A stretch of DNA of 64,000 nucleotides from Sporosarcina sp. FSL K6-3457 (lineage in GTDB: Bacteria > Bacillota > Bacilli > Bacillales_A > Planococcaceae), in NCBI RefSeq assembly GCF_038007285.1, contig NZ_JBBOWX010000001.1:1195501-1259500 (forward strand), read 5' to 3'. Position 1 is the first letter of the stretch, and the number at the start of each line of letters is the position of its first letter. The notes under the pieces were generated by a model, which was not told where the DNA came from, ran no database searches, and saw only the letters and a list, made by a program, of their open reading frames with translations. Positions 7,837-15,604 of this stretch are shown here, piece by piece. Position numbers and translations under genes: made by a program.

Positions 7837-8013
7837 ATGGGCAATGTAAGCGTTTTAGTTTCTGATGCTTCAGGACCAACTGGGACACTGATTGATGCAT
7901 ATGGAAATATAAGGACTAGACCAAGAGTGCAGGGGGAAGTATATAAAACTGTATATAAAGTTGAAAAAATTCTAAATGGCACTTGTAACAATAAATGTTC
8001 GAAACCTTTATAA
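7837..8013 (+). CDS. Short hypothetical protein, probably the tail of a larger gene
   Basis: The 58-codon frame starts MGNVSVLVSDASGPTGTLID and ends with a Cys-containing tail (TCNNKCSKPL). There is no good ribosome site before the ATG. The upstream sequence (GGAGCGTAAGGCGGCGACTC near 7785) resembles a GC-rich repeat common between Bacillaceae genes rather than coding DNA. I do not recognise the family. The composition suggests a truncated extracellular protein. Confidence 0.25.
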   Translation: MGNVSVLVSDASGPTGTLIDAYGNIRTRPRVQGEVYKTVYKVEKILNGTCNNKCSKPL

Positions 8014-8096
8014 CTTTATAAATAGTAACGATAGAAAACTTCTCGAAAGGGGAGTTTTCTATCGTTTGAAATTCTAAAATACGAGGAGGGATTTCA

Positions 8097-8477
8097 ATGA
8101 AAAGATTGGCCATATGCATGTCATTTCTTCTAATTTTTATTATAACAGGCTGTGGGGAACCAAAAATCTATTCACCAATGTTTAAACTAGAGGATACCTT
8201 ATATGTTGTAACGAATGCACCTGTAGATGAAGAAGAAATTGAAAAGGAAATCGGGTCGATTGAAAAAGAGACAAAAAATGTTCCGATTGAAAATGGAGAA
8301 GGCTATAAAATAAAAAAAGGAACAGTTCTATTTAAAATCAAAGGCAAGGATATAACAGGGGATCGTAGTAAGGGGCAGGCTGGTATTGTTGCCTTTTTGG
8401 ATGAGGATGGACAATATAGGGATGCTAGTATGTATTGGTCTGATAAGGAAATTAAAGATTTTAAAGACTTCGATTAA
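8097..8477 (+). CDS. Small lipoprotein, unknown function
   Basis: The 126-residue product has a lipoprotein signal peptide ending in the lipobox ITGC (Cys at residue 19), so it is probably lipidated and anchored on the outer face of the membrane. The mature part is acidic, with a Glu-rich stretch (EEEIEKEIGS) and later KIKKGTVLFKIKGKD. The ATG has a strong site (ACGAGGAGGG). No homologue is recognised. A hairpin 30-70 bases after the stop may end the transcript. Confidence 0.7.
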   Translation: MKRLAICMSFLLIFIITGCGEPKIYSPMFKLEDTLYVVTNAPVDEEEIEKEIGSIEKETKNVPIENGEGYKIKKGTVLFKIKGKDITGDRSKGQAGIVAFLDEDGQYRDASMYWSDKEIKDFKDFD

Positions 8478-8508
8478 CCAAAGTAAAATTTCCAGGTGCG
8501 ATACATTC

Positions 8509-8545
8509 AAAAATTCATGTTTGTTTCAAGTAACATGAATTTTTG
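8509..8545. terminator. Symmetrical hairpin after the lipoprotein gene
   Basis: AAAAATTCATGTT pairs with AACATGAATTTTT around a 9-base loop, with a short U-run possible on either strand. The following TGACTGTGGCAGCC is the complement of the GTGCCACAGTCA motif seen at 9123 and near 7172. Confidence 0.45.
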
Positions 8546-8637
8546 AGTGACTGTGGCAGCCTACACTATAGAAGGTTTAAGATCAACGGCACCTAGGGCA
8601 GGATGAATTTTAAATAGATAATGAGGTTGGTGAGAAT

Positions 8638-9114
8638 ATGAATCAAACCGTTAAAAAATATAAAAAGAATATTCCTTATATCTATTTGATTATTTTTACG
8701 GCAGTCTCTGAAATCTATTTATTCACCACTGCTACACCATATGAAGCAATTAATCAGTTAAGGTTCTACTGTTACATTGTGATGATTTTTGCAATCTTAG
8801 CTTGGTTTATGCTTCGGACATATAAACCATTTTGGGTGAATGCGGCAATCACAGGGTTAATCTTCTGTTTGGTGGTGATTCAGAATTATATGCTTCCGCA
8901 ATTAACCTATGTGGAAGCACAAAGACTAGTCAGCGAAAAATATCAAATTGTTCCCGAAAAGACGAATTTGACTGTCTTGTGGAGTGAAAAAGGAACTGAT
9001 CTTTATCTGATTATTGGCTATGTAGATGGAGAAAAAAGGTTCTATTCTGTTAATCCTATTACAGAGAAAATTGGAGAACTTGGTAATTTAGAGTCCTCTA
9101 TTTTCTCGAAATAA
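8638..9114 (+). CDS. Hypothetical membrane protein, 158 aa
   Basis: Three hydrophobic segments (about 14-32, 44-60 and 68-86) are followed by a soluble C-terminal domain of about 70 residues containing YVEAQRLVSEKY and LYLIIGYVDGEKRFYSVNP, which resembles a small PepSY-like or DUF-type fold, though I cannot assign it. The start is the ATG at 8638, with GGTTGGTGAG as a modest ribosome site. Its last codons and 3' flank are repeated at 7141-7271. Confidence 0.55.
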   Translation: MNQTVKKYKKNIPYIYLIIFTAVSEIYLFTTATPYEAINQLRFYCYIVMIFAILAWFMLRTYKPFWVNAAITGLIFCLVVIQNYMLPQLTYVEAQRLVSEKYQIVPEKTNLTVLWSEKGTDLYLIIGYVDGEKRFYSVNPITEKIGELGNLESSIFSK

Positions 9115-9217
9115 ATTAATATGGTGCCACAGTCACTCAAGTGTTTGAGTGTCTTTTTTTAGGTGGAGATAAAATTATTTCATTAGGTGTACATAAATTA
9201 AACTATTCTGATTATAT
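9097..9217 (+). repeat. Copy B of a 120-130 bp repeat containing a terminator
   Basis: This is the partner of 7141-7271. It holds the last codons of the 158-residue membrane-protein gene, the stem-loop CACTCAA-GTG-TTTGAGTG followed by TCTTTTTTT (the likely terminator of that gene), and about 60 bp of downstream sequence. Confidence 0.7.
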
Positions 9218-9231
9218 TTTATCTAATCTTC

Positions 9232-9597
9232 ATGATTACGGTATTAGAACAAAATTGGCTTGGTACATGGAAATTCAAGAATAAAAATACTTTCGCTTCA
9301 ACTCATTCCCCTCCTTCAGCAGATGATCCAATTACGTGGGGGGCTTCAAGACCGGATGAAGAGAAAATCACTTATTATTTTGGAATGGTTATGGATTCGG
9401 AAATAGATAGGCTTGAAGTAGAGACACGCGATGGTTTATTTGAAGAAATCCCATTCATAGAGACTGAAGGAAATCGTTTTTACTTTAAAGGTGTGGAAGA
9501 TGAATCGGTATTTCTGCCAGTTACTATTAATGGATTTTCTAAATCGGGAGAATTGATTTATTCATCTCTTCAAAAAGTGCCCGATACTCAGGAGTAG
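9232..9597 (+). CDS. Hypothetical protein, possibly 5'-truncated
   Basis: The 121-residue frame starts MITVLEQNWLGTWKFKNKNT and contains DRLEVETRDGLFEEIPFIET and FLPVTINGFSKSGELIYSS, which look like the C-terminal beta-rich domain of a larger Bacillus secreted or lipoprotein. There is no ribosome site and no signal peptide. The start falls directly after the repeat ending at 9217, so the 5' part has probably been lost by recombination at the repeat. Confidence 0.4.
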   Translation: MITVLEQNWLGTWKFKNKNTFASTHSPPSADDPITWGASRPDEEKITYYFGMVMDSEIDRLEVETRDGLFEEIPFIETEGNRFYFKGVEDESVFLPVTINGFSKSGELIYSSLQKVPDTQE

Positions 9598-9612
9598 TTC
9601 AGTAATGGAATA

Positions 9613-9730
9613 CTATCAAAAAGTAAGAGCCATCCAATCAAGGATAGCTCTTTTGTCATTTCTGCAACCCTTTATAATACTGCCCTTTTCCAGCATACTC
9701 ACGCACAATACGTTCCATATCCTTGCGATT
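9613..9730 (-). pseudogene. 3'-end fragment of a gamma-carbonic anhydrase-like gene
   Basis: The sequence from AAAAGTAAGAGCCATCCAAT to CCATATCCTTGCGAT matches 14970-15085, the last codons and terminator of the intact gene, with only a few changes. Similarity stops at about 9730, where the IS630 element starts. Its order relative to the fragment at 6735-6905 is opposite to that in the intact gene, so the two fragments are not simply halves of one interrupted copy. Confidence 0.8.
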
Positions 9731-9802
9731 GAATTAAATAATGTCCTTCGTGCTTTCTATTAGCCCAAAAAGGGTATAGGAAAGTAAAAGGAGGCGTTCA
9801 GA

Positions 9803-10315
9803 ATGAATGTGGATTCTAAAATTCATGAATTATCCGAAGCGATGCGAACAACGGAAAGTATCCGGCTTTATGAGCGTTATCAGGCAGTTAAACTTGTGCT
9901 TGAAGGCTTTCAGATAAAAGAAGTAGCACGAATGACCAATCGTGATCCACACACTATCGGAAACTATGTGAAATCATACAAAAAAGGCGGTATAGAGGCC
10001 CTTCAGCCGAAGAAACAGAGTGGTCGCCCCAAACGTCTAACGCAAGCGCAAGAAGAGGAGCTCCGTGAAATCGTTGCTTTTAAAACACCGGAAGAAGTAG
10101 GCTTTCCTGCTCGTGCCAACTGGACACTTTCACTTACTTCACAGCTGATTGCACGCAAATGGGGCTTCACATATAGCCTCAAAGGGACAGCGAATATTCT
10201 TCATCGGCTTGGTCTTAGCTGCACACGTCCGACTTATACTTTAAAGAAAGCAGATCCTAAAAAACAGGAATCATTCAAAACCGAGACCTTTCCAGAACTA
10301 AAAAAAAATTGCTGA
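9803..10315 (+). CDS. IS630 transposase, N-terminal frame (helix-turn-helix)
   Basis: The 170-residue product has the helix-turn-helix region typical of IS630 transposases (YQAVKLVLEGFQIKEVARMT) and a second DNA-binding region with the RPKRLT linker. The ATG at 9803 has AAGGAGGCG upstream. The frame ends just after an A9 run (10300-10308), where a -1 slip would join it to the catalytic frame and give a protein of about 345 residues, the family's usual size. Alone it would be a DNA-binding regulator. Confidence 0.88.
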   Translation: MNVDSKIHELSEAMRTTESIRLYERYQAVKLVLEGFQIKEVARMTNRDPHTIGNYVKSYKKGGIEALQPKKQSGRPKRLTQAQEEELREIVAFKTPEEVGFPARANWTLSLTSQLIARKWGFTYSLKGTANILHRLGLSCTRPTYTLKKADPKKQESFKTETFPELKKNC

Positions 10316-10842
10316 ACGGCGACATTGATTTTATCCTATTCGAGGATGAATCTATGATCCGTGATTACCAGGCAATCGGAAAGACATGGTTTTTACGTGG
10401 CAAACAACGCATCATCCCGACTTATGGACAGCACCAAGGTGTAAAACTAATTGGGACGCTCGATTATGAGTCGGGCAGAATCCTTTGCGTTGAAGAAGAA
10501 CGTTATGATGCCGAAGCCTTCTTGCGATTTTTAAAGACAGTTTTATCTGAATATCCGACAGGTCGAATTGCGATGGTTCTTGATAACGCAAGAATCCACC
10601 ACGCAAAGCTTCTTCATCCATTTTTAGAAAACAATCAAAAACGTCTCGAATTGGTCTTTCTACCGCCGTACAGCCCACAGCTGAACCTGATGGAAGGTGT
10701 CTGGAAATGGCTCAAGGAATCTGTCATCAACAATGTATTCTTTGATTCTACCAAAAAGATTGCCCAGGCCGTTCATGGTTTTCTTGAGGATGTTAATCGA
10801 CGACGAAAAGAAGTCATTGACCGTCTTTGTGTCAGAATGTAG
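10309..10842 (+). CDS. IS630 transposase, catalytic DDE frame
   Basis: This frame carries the catalytic core: first Asp in ILFEDESMI, second Asp in AMVLDNARIHHA, and Glu in NLMEGVWKWLKE, all present. It has no good start of its own (a TTG at 10309) and lies in the -1 frame relative to the upstream part; CTA-AAA-AAA-AAT reads as a slippery run. It is best regarded as the second half of one frameshifted transposase. Confidence 0.88.
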   Translation: MLNGDIDFILFEDESMIRDYQAIGKTWFLRGKQRIIPTYGQHQGVKLIGTLDYESGRILCVEEERYDAEAFLRFLKTVLSEYPTGRIAMVLDNARIHHAKLLHPFLENNQKRLELVFLPPYSPQLNLMEGVWKWLKESVINNVFFDSTKKIAQAVHGFLEDVNRRRKEVIDRLCVRM

Positions 10843-10982
10843 AAAATTTAATTTAACTTATATACTTTGAATAAAAACTAGTGATTTTATTTTGGAGATT
10901 GAAGGCACCCGTTTCAGCACACAGTCCAAAAGGACTTAGGTCCAGATGTCTTTAGTAAATACTATACGTGGGAGCGATAACA

Positions 10983-11924
10983 TTGAAAAAAATTCTGAAA
11001 ATAATTACTTTCTTTTGTGCCTTTTCTGTTTTGGGACTAGTGCAAGGAGAAACAAAGGCTACGGAAAATTCGATTGTTAATTCTAGTGGCATTGAAATTA
11101 CACAAACTGAGTATGAAAACCTTGAGTATCTGGGCTTTACAGAATTAGCAATTGATCAAATGTCCCAAGAAATCTTTGATGAAAATAAAGATCTTACAGT
11201 AGAATCTAAATCCGATGTTACAAAATACTATGAAATTCAAGAAATAACGCCTACTAAAGCTTTTTCTGTTTTAACAACTGACCAAAATCCAAATTACAAA
11301 ACAACTGAATTAACAGAAGAAGAATATTTTAAAAGAGTAGAAGCTGAGACAAATTCTATTAGTATCTTTAACAATGGTGATGATACTACTTCAACAAGTT
11401 ACCGAAGACTTAATACTAATATACTCAAACTTAATTCAACGACCTATAGAATCCACAGTAAATTCGTTTGGGATAAGCTTCCTGTAACAAGAAGCTACGA
11501 TGTTTTAAGTACAACTATTGATTCTCTATTTACTCCTATACAAGGGACAAATCATGGACAACAATTATATGCATATACTCATCCAGTTCAAGGAGGTTTT
11601 TACGGCAGTAATGTCACATATAACTCTTCAAATTCCAATTGGAATAAGCAAGGCGCAGGTTATGGATTAAAAATGAATTTGATAGACAATACCAGCACTC
11701 TTCGCCTTACTCAACTAGAAGGATATGCTTATTATAATATTCAAAGAAGCTCATCTGTTGTTCCAAATTATATTAATGCATTCGGTAATTATTCCCACGC
11801 AAAAAATACTGTCTCTAACAGTATTTCATATAGCCTTAGCTATGGAGGACCAGCGATTGGTTGGTCTAACGTTTCTTCAACCGAATTTGATGCTATAACT
11901 ACACACGCTCAATTACAATATTAA
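10983..11924 (+). CDS. Large secreted protein, unknown function
   Basis: A signal peptide (KKILKIITFFCAFSVLGLVQ, likely cleavage near GETKA) precedes an acidic N-terminal half and an aromatic, Ser/Asn/Tyr-rich C-terminal half with repeated beta-like strands (TYRIHSKFVWDKLPVTRSYD, GGFYGSNVTYNSSNSNW, SISYSLSYGGPAIGWS). No catalytic motif is seen. The start is taken as TTG at 10983, because GGGAG lies 8 bases before it; an in-frame GTG at 10968 overlaps that site. It is the second secreted protein of this accessory block and ends at a strong terminator. No ComA-like site is visible upstream. Confidence 0.65.
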   Translation: MKKILKIITFFCAFSVLGLVQGETKATENSIVNSSGIEITQTEYENLEYLGFTELAIDQMSQEIFDENKDLTVESKSDVTKYYEIQEITPTKAFSVLTTDQNPNYKTTELTEEEYFKRVEAETNSISIFNNGDDTTSTSYRRLNTNILKLNSTTYRIHSKFVWDKLPVTRSYDVLSTTIDSLFTPIQGTNHGQQLYAYTHPVQGGFYGSNVTYNSSNSNWNKQGAGYGLKMNLIDNTSTLRLTQLEGYAYYNIQRSSSVVPNYINAFGNYSHAKNTVSNSISYSLSYGGPAIGWSNVSSTEFDAITTHAQLQY

Positions 11925-12008
11925 ATTTCAAAAAAGAAAAAAGCCATTACCTTCAACAAGGCGACTGTAAAACTTACGTTTTGAAATCCTGTAAGTAAGT
12001 CTAAATTG

Positions 12009-12059
12009 AAAAGACGTTATTTCGTTCAATTTTGAACGAAATAACGTCTTTTCCTTTTG
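12009..12059. terminator. Strong 21-bp symmetrical terminator
   Basis: AAAAGACGTTATTTCGTTCAA and its exact complement, separated by two bases, form a perfect hairpin with A-run and T-run on opposite flanks, so it can work in both directions. It follows the secreted-protein gene. Confidence 0.85.
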
Positions 12060-12646
12060 ATGTTTTGAAGCCTCAGCTTAACCTTATCGATTCCCATTTT
12101 TTATACACGATCTTAAAGGATCCAACATACTCAAACCTGATTCAAATAAGGCTGGTGAAGTAGGCCGGTTTTCTGCACGGATTCAAGATCCCAACGACTG
12201 TTAGGCCTGTTCTTCACCTCTACTTTATATAAAAATAGTAGTGTGAACCAACGCCTTGGTCTGCACTACTAATCTTAGTATGTTTTTACCTGGCTTATCG
12301 CGGGAGGTATCCACGAATCGCCGAAGCGTTTTCAAAGGAAACTTTCAGTCGGACTTTTAATAGAAGGCTTTTTCAGCGGTCTCCCTTCAACGGATGGCTT
12401 TTTTCTTTTCTACAACTTCGTAGCCTAATAATACTATATAATTTGTCAGATTCATCATTATTTTCATCATCGACATGAACCAGATCCCCATCTTCAACAT
12501 CATCCAAATTCAATTCCTTATGGATTTTTTTTAAAAGGTCCCCACAAGAAATCAGCCATTTTCAATACAATCCTTACTTTAAATAAATCAACTTCACGCT
12601 CTCTTTTTTCCTCGGGTCAAAGAAAAAAGGGCAGCCACAGCTACTC
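12060..12646. other. Decayed stretch without an intact gene
   Basis: No complete gene is found. On the minus strand, 12515-12373 encodes a short acidic frame (LNLDDVEDGDLVHVDDENND, then a basic tail and stop) without a start codon or ribosome site, probably the remnant of a small protein. The rest shows scattered GC-rich fragments that I cannot assign. Confidence 0.4.
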
Positions 12647-12841
12647 TTAATAATCCGATTCCCGATAAATATCCTCTGCCATAGGAACAGACTTCCAATC
12701 AAGTTTCCCATAAATTGCCCTGACCAATTCACGAATTTTCTCATCATTGTAACCAAATTTTTCGCCCCTGCAATCGCATAATCAAGGTAAGTATAATTGT
12801 TCTCCTTAAATACCTTTCCGTTGGTCAATCAGATATTTCAC
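12647..12841 (-). pseudogene. Frameshifted remnant of a small protein
   Basis: Three consecutive pieces in different frames read VKYLIDQRKG, ENNYTYLDYAIAGA and KFGYNDEKIRELVRAIYGKL, the last running on through WKSVPMAEDIYRESDY to a stop. Together they make one plausible soluble small protein with at least two frameshifts. No family is recognised. Confidence 0.5.
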
Positions 12842-12893
12842 GTTGACACTTCCCACTTATTTTTCCTACTAACGTTTGGTAAAGAAAAAAGCT

Positions 12894-13061
12894 TCATTTC
12901 TCTGAATCCTTTTCCAAACGTTCTAATATTTTTTTTAATAAATCATTAGTTTCCGAAATGCTTTCCGAAATATTTATCCCTCTTCTTACAGCCATCTCTA
13001 CAATGGCGTATTGAACAATTATTCCCAAAAGTCCTAAGACTATAATTAAACTTACAGACAC
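12894..13061 (-). CDS. Small single-pass membrane protein, 55 aa
   Basis: The product starts MSVSLIIVLGLLGIIVQYAI, one membrane helix, followed by a charged amphipathic segment (VEMAVRRGINISESISETND, then LLKKILERLEKDSEK) that could form a coiled coil. The start is a GTG at 13061 with a strong GGAGG nine bases upstream, which makes it a convincing gene despite its size. Proteins of this shape occur in mobile and plasmid contexts; here transposase relics lie just to the right. Function unknown. Confidence 0.6.
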   Translation of the reverse strand: MSVSLIIVLGLLGIIVQYAIVEMAVRRGINISESISETNDLLKKILERLEKDSEK

Positions 13062-13214
13062 TTTGCATTACCTCCAATATTCGTCGAATGTATTACCGTA
13101 AAAAACACGTCTGTTGATTGGTTAGTTATTTCCAAAAAAATATAGAAACAGACACCTTTTTTATATGATGTTAGGCGACTAAACTAACATCGGTATACAA
13201 GAAAGGTGTCCTTT

Positions 13215-13460
13215 ATGAAACAGTTTAACACAATCTCATAACTTTTAGCCACCCTAATTTCACCAGAAGAATTGATGGAATTTCTAGAAAAGCATAACTA
13301 TAAAGAAATAGCACGAAAGTTTAAAGTTGAAGATCTTCTTGATTTCTTTGTGGCAGCTGCCCCTGAAAAGTGGGCAGGCTTTCGGGATGGCACAGAAGTT
13401 ATGGCATATGTTGGTCTAATTCACCTTCCGCATGTAAAGATTAACAATCCAATCATTTAA
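13215..13460 (+). pseudogene. Relic of an IS4-family transposase N-terminus
   Basis: From the ATG at 13215 the frame reads MKQFNTIS, meets a TAA, and continues in frame with LLATLISPEELMEFLEKHNY and IARKFKVEDLLDFFVAAAPE to a stop at 13460. This resembles the N-terminal region of IS4-type transposases; the catalytic part is absent. An inverted-repeat-like ACACCTTTTTTATA and AAGGTGTCC flank the start. Confidence 0.6.
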
Positions 13461-13504
13461 ATAAGGATTTTCCCTTCACCTTGTTGAAGTTTCCTTTATC
13501 AATA

Positions 13505-13806
13505 CATTTGGGGAGGAAATCGTTATCTTAAATGTGGACCCATCCCAATTATTACCCCAGCTTTGTGATGAAATCGGGCTAGAAGACATCATCAATGAAC
13601 AAGTCACCTGAGCGAATCCTGGTGCTCACCAAAGTAGAGGACGGCAATACATCCGATAAAACTTGGAACCTCGCTTTCATCAAAAAAATGCGTGAAACGC
13701 TGAATGACCATGATTGGTCTAACCTACTTTATCAAGCCGATTCTGCCATGATTACCAAAGAAAATCTACGGGAATTGGCAGGAGATGAATTAGATTTTCT
13801 TTCCCG
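13505..13806 (+). pseudogene. Internally deleted IS1634-like transposase relic
   Basis: EEIVILNVDPSQLLPQLCDE, continuing to GLEDIINEQVT and a stop, resembles the start of IS1634-type transposases. In another frame, from 13625, VEDGNTSDKTWNLAFIKKMR and NLLYQADSAMITKENLRELA match the mid-part of the same family. The region between these blocks is deleted and the catalytic C-terminus is missing. The second block runs in frame into an unrelated sequence. Confidence 0.6.
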
Positions 13807-14554
13807 TTCAAATCTGTGGCATGAATCCGATTTGGAAAACGGAAGAAATGTTTTACTATTGTTTGATGGTAAAGGAATTTGGGATGCTTATACGACATAT
13901 GATCTTGATCGTGCCAATGTTAATTGGACGGAGGATGGACTTTATCTCTCAGATTATAAGTATGAGTACTTTATTAGCAACGAGGGTGAGATTAAGAGGG
14001 CTGAAAAAACAACAGAATTACGGGAAGGTACGGCGCAAGACGGCTCCTCTATTGATGAAGAAGGCGGTGTATGGTCTTGGTTTGACATTGGCTTCCGTGA
14101 AAATAGCTATGAAACACTTGTCACCTACCGATATAAGGGTGAACGAATGGAAACCATTGTTGAAGGCGTATATAGTTATCTTTTCACCGTAGGAACACAG
14201 CTTTATGGGGGAACCTCTAGCTTTGATTTACCGCATGGCATCAATAAAGGCGGTCATTTGGGACTAGTTAAGTTTGTTGGTGACGACTTAACGCCAATGG
14301 TTTTAGCTTCTTACCCATTACCTGACAAAGATGTAGATCCTGTATTTATTTCTCAACAGGTGGTCTTAGTTGAAGATACCATCCACGTGATTGGAGAGGC
14401 AGAACGTATTGGTCATGTGTTTCAAACAAATTTGATGAAGTGGAATATTCATGATGGTGCATTTGAACTGGATAGAATTGCTATACCTACTGATCATTAC
14501 GGAGATGAGTTAGTTAAGCACGTACTCTTATCATACCGATCAAAAAGCACTTGA
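13595..14554 (+). pseudogene. Chimeric frame: transposase relic fused to a truncated gene
   Basis: The open frame is long (319 codons) but is not one gene. Codons 1-70 or so are the IS1634-like relic. From about codon 73 the protein changes character: LWHESDLENGRNVLLLFDGK and the following 240 residues look like a beta-rich extracellular or lipoprotein domain of an unrelated gene, with its 5' end removed. Near the end a frame change is likely, because the +1 frame continues YHTDQKALDGNSEIDSFISN to a stop at about 14594. There is no ribosome site or signal peptide. I read it as a dead fusion, not a novel protein. Confidence 0.7.
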
Positions 14555-14642
14555 TGGCAATTCTGAAATTGATTCATTCATCTCGAATATTTAATTTGTT
14601 GATTAAGATGTTTGTATTAGGATAAATATAGGGGTCCATAAA

Positions 14643-14828
14643 TCACTGTAAATCCCTTGCATATTTTTCAATAATCGCCTGTTTCAATTGGCTGGATGAT
14701 ACTTGACCATTTTCGTATTGGTTTAAGAGGTTTTGTGTAAATGCACTCGGTTTTCCTCCGTCGATGGCTGCCATTCCAACTGCGAATTGTACTTGCTTTT
14801 TACGTTCTAGGCGTGAATTTTCTTTCAT
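14643..14828 (-). CDS. Orphan VbhA-like antitoxin domain protein
   Basis: The 61-residue product carries the region FAVGMAAIDGGKPSAFTQNL and NQYENGQVSSSQLKQAIIEK, which fits the small antitoxin VbhA fold (helix, the E/DG-x-PSAF loop, then a helical end). VbhA proteins inhibit Fic adenylyltransferases such as VbhT. No Fic gene lies next to it in this window, so it is an orphan here. The start is ATG 14828, with GAGGGG 8 bases upstream; an in-frame GTG at 14837 overlaps that site. Such stand-alone proteins are frequent in Bacillaceae and may have another role. Confidence 0.6.
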   Translation of the reverse strand: MKENSRLERKKQVQFAVGMAAIDGGKPSAFTQNLLNQYENGQVSSSQLKQAIIEKYARDLQ

Positions 14829-15005
14829 AAATAACACCCCTCGTTTATTGGTATATCTATTATATCATTTTTTGCATATTAGGAGGTAGTTGGATCACAA
14901 TTTTCGAGTGCCATAGTCACACACTCTAACGTGAAAGTTTGAGTAGTTGTGCAGCCCATCCCTATCTCAAAAGTAAGAGCCATCCAATCAAGGACAGCTC
15001 TTTTG

Positions 15006-15518
15006 TCATTTCTGCAACCCTTTATAATACTGCCCTTTTTCAGCATACTCACGCACAATACGCTCCATATCCTTACGATCATCCTCGTTCAGATCGCGCA
15101 CAACTTTGACAGGTGAACCGAACGCCAGTGAATTCGCTGGAATCTTCTTGCCGGGTGGAACTAAACTGCCTGCCCCGATAAATGCGCCTTCGCCAATTTC
15201 GGCCCCGTCTAAAACGATAGAACCCATGCCAATCAATGCGCCCTTTTTAACCGTACAGCTATGTAGCGTGACCTGATGACCAATTGTCACTTCATCCTCC
15301 AAAATAAGCGGAAACTGTGGGCTTTGGTGAAGGCAGCATAGGTCTTGAATGTTCACTTTACGTCCGATAATGGTAGGCGATACGTCACCGCGAATGACCG
15401 TATTGAACCAAATTGTCGATTCGGGTCCAATCGTGACATCGCCTGTAATCGTTGTAAAATCTGCGATGAAAACGGATGGATCAATCACTGGTGTTTTATC
15501 TTTAAATGGGTAAATCAT
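15006..15518 (-). CDS. Gamma-class carbonic anhydrase family protein
   Basis: This 170-residue left-handed beta-helix protein belongs to the YrdA/PaaY/gamma-carbonic anhydrase family. Hexapeptide repeats run from about residue 15 to 145 (IADFTTITGDVTIGPESTIW). The three zinc-ligand histidines expected in the family are present: His64 in LHQSP, His81 and His86 in GHQVTLHSC. It may hydrate CO2 or act on acyl-CoA-type substrates; the family does not settle which. The stop is followed by a stem-loop (AAGAGC with GCTCTT). Two decayed partial copies lie at 6735-6905 and 9613-9730. It is divergent from the hydrolase at 15605. Confidence 0.88.
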   Translation of the reverse strand: MIYPFKDKTPVIDPSVFIADFTTITGDVTIGPESTIWFNTVIRGDVSPTIIGRKVNIQDLCCLHQSPQFPLILEDEVTIGHQVTLHSCTVKKGALIGMGSIVLDGAEIGEGAFIGAGSLVPPGKKIPANSLAFGSPVKVVRDLNEDDRKDMERIVREYAEKGQYYKGLQK

Positions 15519-15604
15519 AGAATTCTCCTCTTTTCTCTTTATCGTGTATAATTATCTTAACAAACTTCATGTTTTTAGAGAACAAATAAGGAGTGATGAT
15601 GTCC

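Larger units (their letters stand above)
9729..10856 (+). mobile_element. IS630-family insertion sequence
   Basis: The element holds two overlapping transposase frames. The left edge is placed where similarity to the carbonic anhydrase gene ends, and TTGAATTAAATAATGT there resembles the complement of the right end (TTAAATTAAATTTTCTAC reading inward from 10856), consistent with imperfect terminal inverted repeats. The ends are approximate. The full DDE residues survive, so the element may still be active. Confidence 0.75.

Noticed and set aside
12881..12930. Terminator formed by AACGTTTGG and CCAAACGTT
   Set aside because: The arms are about 33 bases apart and overlap the end of the small membrane-protein gene; no T-run follows.
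13595..14554. Novel 319-residue protein
   Set aside because: Its two parts belong to different genes, and the frame lacks start signals, so it is reported as a chimeric relic instead.
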